DNA of 32,304 bases from positions 1 through 32,304 of the forward strand of contig JAKSSK010000012.1 in NCBI GenBank assembly GCA_024403135.1, read 5' to 3'. Below the pieces are notes generated by a model. That model was not told where the DNA came from and did not search any database. It saw only the letters and a list, made by a program, of their open reading frames with translations. This document shows, one piece after another, positions 22,184-29,470 of the stretch (its first letter is position 1; each line of letters starts with the position of its first letter). The translations under genes and the position numbers were made by a program. Source of the stretch: Clostridia bacterium. Its GTDB lineage: Bacteria > Bacillota > Clostridia > Peptostreptococcales > Anaerovoracaceae.

Positions 22184-23518
22184 TTAAAACATACCTTTAA
22201 ACATCTTACCTGACATCTTAGGGTTATTAAACTTTTTCATTAACTTCTTTGATTCTTCATACTTTTTGATCAAATTGTTAACCTTGGTGACCGTTTGACC
22301 TGAGCCGGTTGCGATCCTCTTTCTTCTTGAGGCGTTTAATAGGTTAGGATTTTCCCTTTCAGCCTTGGTCATGGACTGAATGATTGCTTCCATCTGCTTA
22401 AACTCTTTTTCGCTCTTCTCCAGGTCTACATTGTTCTTCTGCGCCTGAGTGATTCCTGGAATCAGATCTAGGATGGCTCCTAGGCCTCCCATCTTGGTCA
22501 TCTGACCCATCTGATCTAGAAAATCGTCAAGGGTGAACTGATTCTTTCTAAGCTTCTTTTCAAGCTTAGCTGCCATCTCGTCGTCATAGGCTTCCTCTGC
22601 TTTTTCAATCATTGTAAGCATGTCGCCCATTCCTAGGATACGGCTTGCCATTCTCTCAGGGTGGAAAGGCTCTAGTGCATCTAGCTTTTCGCCCATACCC
22701 ATGAACTTGATTGGCTTTCCTGTTACCTTCTTTGCAGAAAGTGCAGCACCACCTCTGGAGTCACCGTCCATCTTTGTCATGATGATTCCGTCGATTCCCA
22801 ACTTATCATCAAAGCCGGTTGCAACGTTTACGGCGTCTTGTCCTTGAAGGGCGTCTACTACTAACAGGATCTCGTGTGGCTTAACGGCTTTCTTTATTCT
22901 AGCCAGTTCTTCCATCAATTCTTCGTCAATTTGAAGACGACCTGCGGTGTCCACGATAAGTACGTTGTAGCCTTTAACTTCGGCTTCCTTCTTTGCTGCT
23001 AGAGCAATCTTTTCAGGCTCTTTAGAGTCCCTCATTGTGAACACAGGTGCTCCAACCTGCTTACCTACGACCTCCAGTTGGTCGATGGCAGCTGGACGAT
23101 ATATATCACAGGCACAAAGCATCGCCTTCTTGCCGTTCTTTGCTAAGTAGTTAACCAGTTTACCGCAAGTTGTGGTCTTACCTGTACCTTGTAATCCAAC
23201 CATTAAGATGACAGTAAATCCGCTGGATGAGTATGTAAGCTTGCTGCCTGTGCCGCCTAGAAGATCAATTAGTTCATTGTTTACGATCTTTACTACCTGC
23301 TGGCCAGGAGTAAGGCTTTTCATTACCTCGGCTTGCATGCACTTTTCTTTAACGTCAGCTACGAAATCCTTAACTACCTTAAAGTTTACGTCAGCCTCTA
23401 AAAGTGCCAGCTTTACCTCACGCATCGCGCTATTTATGTCATTTTCAGATAGGGTACCTTTACCCTTTATCTTCTTAAAGGTGCCTTGTAGTTTTTCAGA
23501 TAAACTTTCAAATGCCAT
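22184..23518 (-). CDS. ffh: Signal recognition particle protein Ffh (SRP54)
   Basis: Binds signal sequences at the ribosome with SRP RNA and passes them to FtsY. 444 residues. N domain 1-95. The GTPase G domain has G1 at GLQGTGKTTT (108-117), followed by DTAGR and TKMDG. A methionine-rich M domain from about 300 carries the SRP-RNA-binding helix (SRRKRIATGSG). AAGGA precedes the ATG, four bases after ylxM. No SRP RNA gene was found nearby. Confidence 0.97.
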   Translation of the reverse strand: MAFESLSEKLQGTFKKIKGKGTLSENDINSAMREVKLALLEADVNFKVVKDFVADVKEKCMQAEVMKSLTPGQQVVKIVNNELIDLLGGTGSKLTYSSSGFTVILMVGLQGTGKTTTCGKLVNYLAKNGKKAMLCACDIYRPAAIDQLEVVGKQVGAPVFTMRDSKEPEKIALAAKKEAEVKGYNVLIVDTAGRLQIDEELMEELARIKKAVKPHEILLVVDALQGQDAVNVATGFDDKLGIDGIIMTKMDGDSRGGAALSAKKVTGKPIKFMGMGEKLDALEPFHPERMASRILGMGDMLTMIEKAEEAYDDEMAAKLEKKLRKNQFTLDDFLDQMGQMTKMGGLGAILDLIPGITQAQKNNVDLEKSEKEFKQMEAIIQSMTKAERENPNLLNASRRKRIATGSGQTVTKVNNLIKKYEESKKLMKKFNNPKMSGKMFKGMF

Positions 23519-23521
23519 ATT

Positions 23522-23851
23522 CTATCCTTCTAATTCATCGATGATTTTCTTTACTTCTTTAAGTCTTTCATCCTTTAAACCGTCGATGATCTCATCTATC
23601 TTTTCAATAGCTTCTCTTGTCTTTACAAATCTTTCAACAAGTCCTAGCTTTTCCTCGTAGTCCTCTAGGGCCTTTTGGGCCTTCTTTAGAGAATCGAAGA
23701 CTGCAGCTCTAGTAATGTTAAACTCCGCTGCAATTTCAGCTAGAGAAAGGTTCTCTTCGTGATATAGGCTCATTACTTCTCTTTGGCGCTTGCTTAAAAG
23801 CTGGCCGTAGAAATCGAATAACAAGCTGGTCTGTAAATACTTATCTAACAT
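23522..23851 (-). CDS. ylxM: YlxM/p13 SRP-associated helix-turn-helix protein
   Basis: 109 residues. A sigma-like helix-turn-helix (SLAEIAAEFNITRAAVFDSL, about 36-55) follows 'LLSKRQREVMSLYHEENL' (about 18-35), and then a coiled-coil tail. YlxM binds SRP and stimulates its GTPase in streptococci. First gene of the operon, behind a consensus promoter and GAGG. Confidence 0.95.
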   Translation of the reverse strand: MLDKYLQTSLLFDFYGQLLSKRQREVMSLYHEENLSLAEIAAEFNITRAAVFDSLKKAQKALEDYEEKLGLVERFVKTREAIEKIDEIIDGLKDERLKEVKKIIDELEG

Positions 23852-23871
23852 AGTAACCTCACTGTAAAGCT

Positions 23872-23900
23872 ATTTTACTATACACTGGTATATATGTCAA
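23872..23900 (-). promoter_or_regulatory. Promoter of the ylxM-ffh-rpsP-khpA-rimM-trmD operon
   Basis: Minus-strand TTGACA (23900-23895), 17 bases, TAAAAT (23877-23872). Consensus -35 and good -10, about 20 bases before the ylxM ATG. Confidence 0.87.
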
Positions 23901-23912
23901 GCATTTTTGCTT

Positions 23913-24168
23913 TACAATTACTGCGTTGCAGACTTTTAACGCCTGTTTGTAAAAATGGCCCCTTTCAATTCTACGTTTCTACGACTTTTATCTTTTTTTC
24001 TAGGAAATCCACGTCAGAATTGAATAAAAACTTGCATTTTTTAAAAATGGTAACGAGTTTTTGCCCGCGGTTTTTCAAAAACTCGTTGATCTTACCAATT
24101 GGATATGGTGCTTTTTTAAAAACCACCACAAAACCTTGCAACGCAGGGTGAGCGACGGGTAAATTGTA
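23913..24168. other. Intergenic region with nested inverted repeats; possible structured RNA
   Basis: No convincing gene lies in these 256 bases, but they are full of pairing elements. Closing repeats are TACAATT (23913-23919) with AATTGTA (24162-24168), and CTGCGTTGCA (23921-23930) with TGCAACGCAG (24137-24146). Inside are three hairpins: 23964-23976 with 24011-24024 (one bulge), 24052-24063 with 24076-24087 (12 perfect pairs), and 24107-24110 with 24124-24127 extended by an A/T run. The plan, a closing stem plus three arms, suggests a folded RNA or a small palindromic element. The region is upstream of the ylxM promoter and downstream of the thrS terminator, so it is neither a leader nor a tail of those genes. 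It matches no RNA family I know. Confidence 0.55.
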
Positions 24169-24169
24169 T

Positions 24170-24203
24170 AGAAAATGAAAAGAGGCAGCGTCCGCTGCCT
24201 CTT
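24170..24203 (-). terminator. Terminator of the thrS operon
   Basis: GAGGCAGCG (24182-24190) pairs with CGCTGCCTC (24193-24201), extended by two A-T pairs, followed on the minus strand by TTTCATTTTC. Confidence 0.85.
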
Positions 24204-24217
24204 ACCGATCATATATG

Positions 24218-25963
24218 TTACATTGTCTTTGCTTTTACTTCTTCTACTAGCTTAGCTACGAAGTCGTCTACTGACATTGTGCCAAGTTCGCCTTCCTTGC
24301 TGGAACGAACTGTAAGAGTCTTGTCTCCCACTTCTCTTTCACCGATTACTCCGATGTATGAGTCTCTAGCATTTCTAGCTTCTCTGATCTTGAAGCCGAT
24401 CTTTTCGTTTCTGTTGTCCACTTCAACTCTTAGGCCTGCTTCTTCGCACTTCTTAGCTACTTCGTATGCGTAGTCACCGAATTCAGGAGTTACTGTAAGA
24501 AGTTTAACCTGTACTGGTGCAAGCCATAGAGGGAACTTACCTGCGCAGTGCTCAGTTAAGATACCGATGAATCTTTCGATTGAACCGAAGATTACTCTGT
24601 GGATCATGATAGGTCTATGCTTTTCGCCGTCTGAGCCTACGTAAGTTAGGTCGAATCTCTGAGGCATCTGCATGTCTAGCTGAATAGTACCGCACTGCCA
24701 TGTTCTTCCGATGGAGTCCTCAAGGTGGAAGTCCAGCTTAGGTCCGTAGAATGCGCCGTCTCCTTCGTTGATTACGTAAGGAACGCCCATCTCTGAAATT
24801 GCATTTCTAAGTGCGTTTTCAGCCATTTCCCACTCTTCATCTGTACCCATTGAATCTTCAGGTCTAGTTGAAAGTTCAACGTGGTATTCGAATCCGAACA
24901 TCTTGTATACGTCATCGCAGAATTGTGCTACTGCCTTGATTTCATCGTTTACCTGTTCAGGTAACATGAAGATATGAGCATCGTCCTGAGTGAATGTTCT
25001 TACTCTCATAAGTCCGTGAAGTGCTCCTGAAAGCTCGTGTCTATGTACTTGACCTAGTTCTCCGCATCTCATAGGGAAGTCTCTGTATGACCACATCTTT
25101 CTCTTGTATACAAGCATTGATCCTGGGCAGTTCATAGGCTTAATAGCGTAGTCGCCGTCGTCGATCTTTGTGAAGTACATGTTGTCCTTATAGTGGTCCC
25201 AGTGACCTGAAGTTCTCCAAAGCTGCTCGTTTAAGATTAGAGGAGTCTTGATTTCTTCGTATCCTCTCTTAACGTGCTCTTCTCTCCAGAACTTTTCAAG
25301 TTCGTTTCTGATGATCATGCCCTTAGGTAGGAAGAATGGGAATCCTGGACCTTCGTCAGTAAGCATGAATAAATCCATTTCCTTACCAAGCTTTCTGTGG
25401 TCTCTCTTCTTAGCTTCTTCCATTCTCTGGATGTATGCATCTAGTTCTTCCTGTGTAGGGAATGCTGTTGCGTAGATTCTCTGAAGCATCTGTCTATCTG
25501 AGTCGCCTCTCCAGTATGCTCCTGCTACTGACATTAGCTTGAATGCCTTAACCTTGCCTGTTGATTCCATGTGTGGACCAGCACAAAGGTCTACGAATTC
25601 GCCCTGTCTGTAGAATGAGATAACTGCATCCTCTGGAAGGTCTTGAATTAGTTCAACCTTGTAAGGTTCTTCCTTTTCTTCCATAAACTTGATAGCTTCT
25701 TCCCTTGGAAGTTCAAATCTTTCCATAGGGTAGTTAGCCTGTACAATCTTCTTCATTTCCTTTTGAATCTTAAGGAAATCTTCTTCAACGAATTTGTGCT
25801 CTGAATCTAAGTCGTAATAGAAGCCGTTGTCGATTGCAGGTCCTATTGCAAGCTTAGTGTCAGGCCATAATCTCTTGATAGCCTGCGCCATGATGTGTGA
25901 TGCAGTATGTCTATAGTCATGTCTTACTTGTTCATCTTCCCAATTTAGTTTTTCCTTTGCCAT
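24218..25963 (-). CDS. thrS: Threonyl-tRNA synthetase lacking the N-terminal TGS domain
   Basis: 581 residues against about 640 for typical bacterial ThrRS. The TGS domain is absent, and the protein starts at the N2 editing domain with H19-TASH23 and DLCAGPH. The class II catalytic core is complete. Zinc ligands are a Cys in MNCPGS, a His in DDAHIF and a His in MIHRVIFGSIER; motif 2 is in GQVHRHELSG, and the C-terminal anticodon domain has KIGFKIREARN. No T-box precedes it: the LCP gene ends 15 bases upstream, so expression follows the wall-polymer operon. ATG follows a weak AGGTG. Confidence 0.95.
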   Translation of the reverse strand: MAKEKLNWEDEQVRHDYRHTASHIMAQAIKRLWPDTKLAIGPAIDNGFYYDLDSEHKFVEEDFLKIQKEMKKIVQANYPMERFELPREEAIKFMEEKEEPYKVELIQDLPEDAVISFYRQGEFVDLCAGPHMESTGKVKAFKLMSVAGAYWRGDSDRQMLQRIYATAFPTQEELDAYIQRMEEAKKRDHRKLGKEMDLFMLTDEGPGFPFFLPKGMIIRNELEKFWREEHVKRGYEEIKTPLILNEQLWRTSGHWDHYKDNMYFTKIDDGDYAIKPMNCPGSMLVYKRKMWSYRDFPMRCGELGQVHRHELSGALHGLMRVRTFTQDDAHIFMLPEQVNDEIKAVAQFCDDVYKMFGFEYHVELSTRPEDSMGTDEEWEMAENALRNAISEMGVPYVINEGDGAFYGPKLDFHLEDSIGRTWQCGTIQLDMQMPQRFDLTYVGSDGEKHRPIMIHRVIFGSIERFIGILTEHCAGKFPLWLAPVQVKLLTVTPEFGDYAYEVAKKCEEAGLRVEVDNRNEKIGFKIREARNARDSYIGVIGEREVGDKTLTVRSSKEGELGTMSVDDFVAKLVEEVKAKTM

Positions 25964-25978
25964 TGTTTCACCTATCCT

Positions 25979-27154
25979 TTATTCTTCTTCTTGTATTTCC
26001 TGGGTAGGAGTCTCTTCCTTTACAGGCTCCTCCTCTTTAGTAACTTCTTGCTTTTGTGGTTCTTCTTTTTTCTTGGTAACGGTGGTCTTCTTCTTTTCCT
26101 TCTTCTTGTCCTTATCTAAGGATGTTGAAGAAATACCGCTTGAAATCGTCCTTACCGTTTCTGACGGAGTGTAATCCTCCTGGCCAAATCTCTCCTTGTG
26201 AAGTCTTTCAACGTCCCCTGCAAGATCCGTCGGTATAACGTAGGATACTCCGCCTATGTTACCGCTGGTGACGCTGAATGGGAATCCGGTGCTTCCCATG
26301 ATCTTGTATGAGTTCAGCCTTACGGAAAGGGCTAATATATCTGAATTTGAAAGAGTTGTCTTAACCTGTGGAAGCATCATATCCGCTATGTCATCCAGCT
26401 TAGATAATGGCATCTCCTTCATTTTTTTAAACACCTTGGTCAGCACCCTTCTCATTCTGTGGGTTCGTTCGTAATCGTCTCCTACACCCTTACGGATTCT
26501 TCCGTAAGCTACAGCTTGAACTCCGCAAAGTTTCTGCTTTCCAGGTTCCTTAACCAGGGAGTAGTCCTTACGGCCTATGTTCTTTGCCGTCTGCTTGGTG
26601 TACTTGTTAAGCTGGGATATTTCAATATCCTTAACGTCCACCGTGATTCCGCCTACCGCATCTACTAGGTCCGCTACCGCCTTAAAGTTTACAACTACGT
26701 AGTTTGAAATGTTAAGGTCTAGGGCCTGGTTGATAGCCTGGCAGGATAGCTCAGGTCCTCCAAATGCACAGGCGTGGGTTATCTTATCGTAGGAACCTCT
26801 ATCTCCCATCCTTAGGTACGTATCTCTGTAAAGGGAGATTAGATTAACTTCCTTGGTCTTGGTGTTGATTGAAACCACCATGATGGCATCGCTTCTTGAG
26901 CCGTCAATGTGCTTCATATCTCTGGTGTCTACACCAAGAAGAAGTATGTTTGCATATCCATCCACGTCAACTATTGAAAGCTTGGTGGTGTCTACGCTTA
27001 CCCTGTCCATCTTATTAAGTTTACTAATTGCATATCCTCCGGCTGCCGCTACTAGCAGTATTACCACCAGCACCAGGATGAAGATAACCTTCTTTTTCTT
27101 TGAAAGCCTCTTAAACCTTTGGAATATGTTCTTCTTTTGATATTGTCTAGCCAT
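25979..27154 (-). CDS. LytR-CpsA-Psr (LCP) family ligase
   Basis: Attaches anionic polymers such as teichoic acid or capsule to peptidoglycan outside the membrane. 391 residues from ATG 27154 (AAGGA upstream; a longer frame to 27223 runs into the upstream gene). Basic N-terminus, membrane helix 22-44, LCP domain about 65-290 with LLLGVDTRD at 71-79 (Asp76, Arg78) and GSRSDAIMVV at 85-94, later RDTYLRM and RRVLTKV-type arginines. The C-terminal 70 residues are disordered, rich in Lys, Glu, Pro and Thr. It overlaps the nucleotidyltransferase gene by eight bases. Confidence 0.93.
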   Translation of the reverse strand: MARQYQKKNIFQRFKRLSKKKKVIFILVLVVILLVAAAGGYAISKLNKMDRVSVDTTKLSIVDVDGYANILLLGVDTRDMKHIDGSRSDAIMVVSINTKTKEVNLISLYRDTYLRMGDRGSYDKITHACAFGGPELSCQAINQALDLNISNYVVVNFKAVADLVDAVGGITVDVKDIEISQLNKYTKQTAKNIGRKDYSLVKEPGKQKLCGVQAVAYGRIRKGVGDDYERTHRMRRVLTKVFKKMKEMPLSKLDDIADMMLPQVKTTLSNSDILALSVRLNSYKIMGSTGFPFSVTSGNIGGVSYVIPTDLAGDVERLHKERFGQEDYTPSETVRTISSGISSTSLDKDKKKEKKKTTVTKKKEEPQKQEVTKEEEPVKEETPTQEIQEEE

Positions 27155-27743
27155 ATATATCCTTGTTCTTTTCGTAATCCTCAGGGCTGTTAAAATCTTG
27201 ACTTCCCTGATCCATGAATACATATTTCTTATCTATCTTCTTAATGCCAAATGGTAGGTTCAAAAAGCTTTGGTAAACCTGCCATCCTACGCATTTTTCA
27301 ATCTTTCCTGCAAGGAAAAGATTTCTAACATTGTCTACGTGAGATTTGAATAAATCCCCATCCTTCACCTTGATTGCGATGATGGATCTTTCATTTCCGA
27401 AGAAAAGAAGGTCCTCTACATCGGAGGCTATGATCTGCTTTAAATCGTCCTCTCTATAGAAGGTGTCGCCGTAAAGGAAGCAGATGTCATCCTCAATCAG
27501 TTCTTCAGTAAAGCGGTCTATCTCAAGATGGTTGTTCAAAGGTTCATATCTTTTTGCCCCTTCAAACTCATACTCAGGATTGTGGGATGTGATGATTACA
27601 TCCGCCTCTTCATCCATCTCATTTATTAGTCTAACCGTTCTTCCCAGCAAGGTCTCTCCGTTGATCTTTATTAGATGCTTTGGAATGTCCTTATACATTC
27701 CCCATCTGGTGCCCTTGCCGTCGGCCATAATTATATATTTCAT
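27147..27743 (-). CDS. Sugar-phosphate/alditol-type nucleotidyltransferase
   Basis: 198 residues with the GT-A nucleotidyltransferase signature at the N-terminus (IIMADGKGTRWG, residues 4-15) and the lysine block DIPKHLIKINGE. It probably activates a phosphorylated polyol, choline or sugar with CTP or UTP for the polymer made by its neighbour. It is shorter than TarI/IspD (about 230-240), and the family member cannot be told. Overlap of four bases with the glycerophosphotransferase gene argues for a shared pathway. Confidence 0.8.
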   Translation of the reverse strand: MKYIIMADGKGTRWGMYKDIPKHLIKINGETLLGRTVRLINEMDEEADVIITSHNPEYEFEGAKRYEPLNNHLEIDRFTEELIEDDICFLYGDTFYREDDLKQIIASDVEDLLFFGNERSIIAIKVKDGDLFKSHVDNVRNLFLAGKIEKCVGWQVYQSFLNLPFGIKKIDKKYVFMDQGSQDFNSPEDYEKNKDIYG

Positions 27744-28840
27744 CCTAACTCCTTCATCACTAGCTGAGCTAGCTTCTTTGTTGAAGTTCCAAGTTCCTCA
27801 GGCAGGAACTTTTCTCTATATCTATCCAGTGCCTTCTGGCTATATTCTCCCTTTAAAGCGGCCATAAGTTCACTGGCCTCTCTAAAAGCGCAGCCAGGCA
27901 TCTCAGTAAATATATCTATATTCATGCCGTTCTTATCCCTGTATTCCTGGTAGTCGTACAGGTAGTAGTAGGTCTTTGTATTAAGTATTGCTCCCTCGAT
28001 TGCAATGGCTGAGTAGTCCGTAATCAGGTAGTCTGCTGTGGAAAGAAGATCTACCGCCTTAAACTCAGGGCAGGAATATACATTTTCGTTATCCCATGTA
28101 AGTTTCTGATTTGGATGAGCCTTAACAATTAGATAGTACTGTTCAAAGTCTATCTCTTCTAAAAGCTTTTCCCAAGCATTGGAATCGTTTCTTCTAAAGG
28201 TTGGTGCATAAAGGATTACCTTCTTATCCTTAAACTCAGGATAGATGGATAGTACCTTTTCCCTATTACTATCCCTGGTGCTAAGCAGGTGGTCTATTCT
28301 AGGAAGGCCGATGTTTACTAGCTTATCCTCCGTAGTGTTAAAGGATGCCATGTACATAGGATTCCAAGCCTTGCCGCCAGCTACGATGTACGTGTACCCT
28401 TCATGCATGTTTAAAAGCTCAGACATCTTTTTGCTTCTACCGAACTCCTTGTCCAAGGTCTGGTATCCGCTCTTCTTTATCTTTCCTAGAGCGTGCCACA
28501 TCTGTATGACGCAAAGATCCTTTTTATGCTTTAGCATTGATACTGCCGGCCAATATGCGTCTATTACGCACACCCTTGCTGTTGCAAGGTAGACCATGCT
28601 CTTTAGCATTGCAAGACCAAACTTTAGATAGTTTTTATCTCCATCTCCTAGCCTTGAGCATATGTACTTAATATCCACATCTTCCTTTTCCAGTTCTTCC
28701 TTTAGAAGTCTGAAATCCAAGGATAACTGGCTATCCTGTCTTGATAGAAAGATAACCCTGTTCTTCCTAGTTGGAAGTAGTTTTATCAGCATGTATATGA
28801 AGCTTAGTATAGCTTTAAAAATCTTGATTATGATGGTCAT
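27740..28840 (-). CDS. CDP-glycerol glycerophosphotransferase family protein (TagB/TagF-like)
   Basis: 366 residues from ATG 28840, about ten bases after AGGTAGGTG. A GTG at 28873 overlaps the -10 side of the promoter and is rejected. N-terminal amphipathic or membrane helix (about 3-22), then a GT-B glycosyltransferase-like domain. Typical stretches: 'VIQMWHALGKIKKSGY' with catalytic-type His, LYAPTFRR, KAHPNQ, and TADYLITDYSAIAIEG in the nucleotide site. Such enzymes prime or extend poly(glycerol phosphate) or related polymers at the inner membrane face. First gene of the operon with the nucleotidyltransferase, LCP ligase and thrS. Confidence 0.9.
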   Translation of the reverse strand: MTIIIKIFKAILSFIYMLIKLLPTRKNRVIFLSRQDSQLSLDFRLLKEELEKEDVDIKYICSRLGDGDKNYLKFGLAMLKSMVYLATARVCVIDAYWPAVSMLKHKKDLCVIQMWHALGKIKKSGYQTLDKEFGRSKKMSELLNMHEGYTYIVAGGKAWNPMYMASFNTTEDKLVNIGLPRIDHLLSTRDSNREKVLSIYPEFKDKKVILYAPTFRRNDSNAWEKLLEEIDFEQYYLIVKAHPNQKLTWDNENVYSCPEFKAVDLLSTADYLITDYSAIAIEGAILNTKTYYYLYDYQEYRDKNGMNIDIFTEMPGCAFREASELMAALKGEYSQKALDRYREKFLPEELGTSTKKLAQLVMKELG

Positions 28841-28863
28841 AAAAATACACCTACCTATTAAAT

Positions 28864-28892
28864 AATATATCACTTTTATGTGGAAATTTCAA
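28864..28892 (-). promoter_or_regulatory. Promoter of the wall-polymer/thrS operon
   Basis: Minus-strand TTGAAA (28892-28887), 17 bases, TATATT (28869-28864). It overlaps the divergent maf promoter. Confidence 0.8.
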
Positions 28893-28909
28893 TGTTTATG
28901 ATGTAATAT
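28881..28909 (+). promoter_or_regulatory. Promoter of maf, placed for a leaderless mRNA
   Basis: TGGAAA (28881-28886), 17 bases, TAATAT (28904-28909), then six bases and the ATG at 28916. No ribosome-binding site. The -35 is moderate. Confidence 0.55.
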
Positions 28910-28915
28910 TAATGT

Positions 28916-29464
28916 ATGGAAAAGAAAATTGTTTTAGCATCGGGTTCTCCTAGAAGAATCCAGATTATGAGGGAAAACGGCTATGATCCAGTTATCATGC
29001 CTGCAGATATTGAAGAAAACATCCCCATTCACTCATCTATGACCGATACGGTAATGTTCCTGGCGCTAAAAAAGGCACTTTGGGCAAGGGAAAGGACTGA
29101 TGGCGTAATAATCGCATCGGATACCATAGTATATAAAGATGGAATCATGGGTAAGCCAAGGGATGAAAAAGAAGCCTTCCATATGCTCTATGCCCTAAGG
29201 AATGACATGCACTACGTGGTAAGCGGAGTGTGCATAATTAACCAAGACATTAAATGTTTTTACGACATCACCAAGGTGTACTTCAAGGACTACTCGAAGG
29301 AAGAACTTATAGAATATATAAAGACGGATGAGCCCTACGATAAAGCCGGCGGATACGCCATTCAGGGCACATTCAAGAAATATATTGATCACTACGAAGG
29401 AAGCTATCTAAACGTGGTAGGCTTTCCTTGGGAAAAGATAGAAAAGGAGCTTAAAGATCTTTAA
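28916..29464 (+). CDS. maf: Maf/YhdE-type nucleotide pyrophosphatase
   Basis: Hydrolyses non-canonical or excess nucleoside triphosphates (dTTP, UTP and modified forms) and affects division in Bacillus. 182 residues. LASGSPRR at 7-14 is the phosphate-binding start and fixes the ATG. ASDTIV follows at 67-72, KPRDEKEA at 80-87 and the family signature DEPYDKAGGYAIQG near 136-149. It ends in a palindrome shared with the convergent transporter gene. No Shine-Dalgarno is present. Confidence 0.95.
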   Translation: MEKKIVLASGSPRRIQIMRENGYDPVIMPADIEENIPIHSSMTDTVMFLALKKALWARERTDGVIIASDTIVYKDGIMGKPRDEKEAFHMLYALRNDMHYVVSGVCIINQDIKCFYDITKVYFKDYSKEELIEYIKTDEPYDKAGGYAIQGTFKKYIDHYEGSYLNVVGFPWEKIEKELKDL

Positions 29465-29470
29465 GCTCCT
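29445..29470. terminator. 26-bp perfect palindrome spanning the overlapping 3' ends of maf and the GPH gene
   Basis: Bases 29445-29457 are the exact reverse complement of 29458-29470. It is followed by CTTTTAATTC on the plus strand and TTTTCTATCTTTT on the minus strand, so it can stop transcription both ways. Because it is coding on both strands, maf ends KELKDL and the transporter ends EELKDL. The stop codons lie inside the palindrome. Confidence 0.85.

Noticed and set aside
23921..24146. MITE or insertion-sequence remnant
   Set aside because: The outer 10-bp repeats are inverted, but no target-site duplication flanks them (CAATTA against GGTGAG) and only one copy is visible. Kept as an open alternative, not called as a mobile element.
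23894..24151. 85-residue plus-strand frame in the region before ylxM
   Set aside because: No ribosome-binding site, low-complexity composition, and it runs across the inverted repeats.
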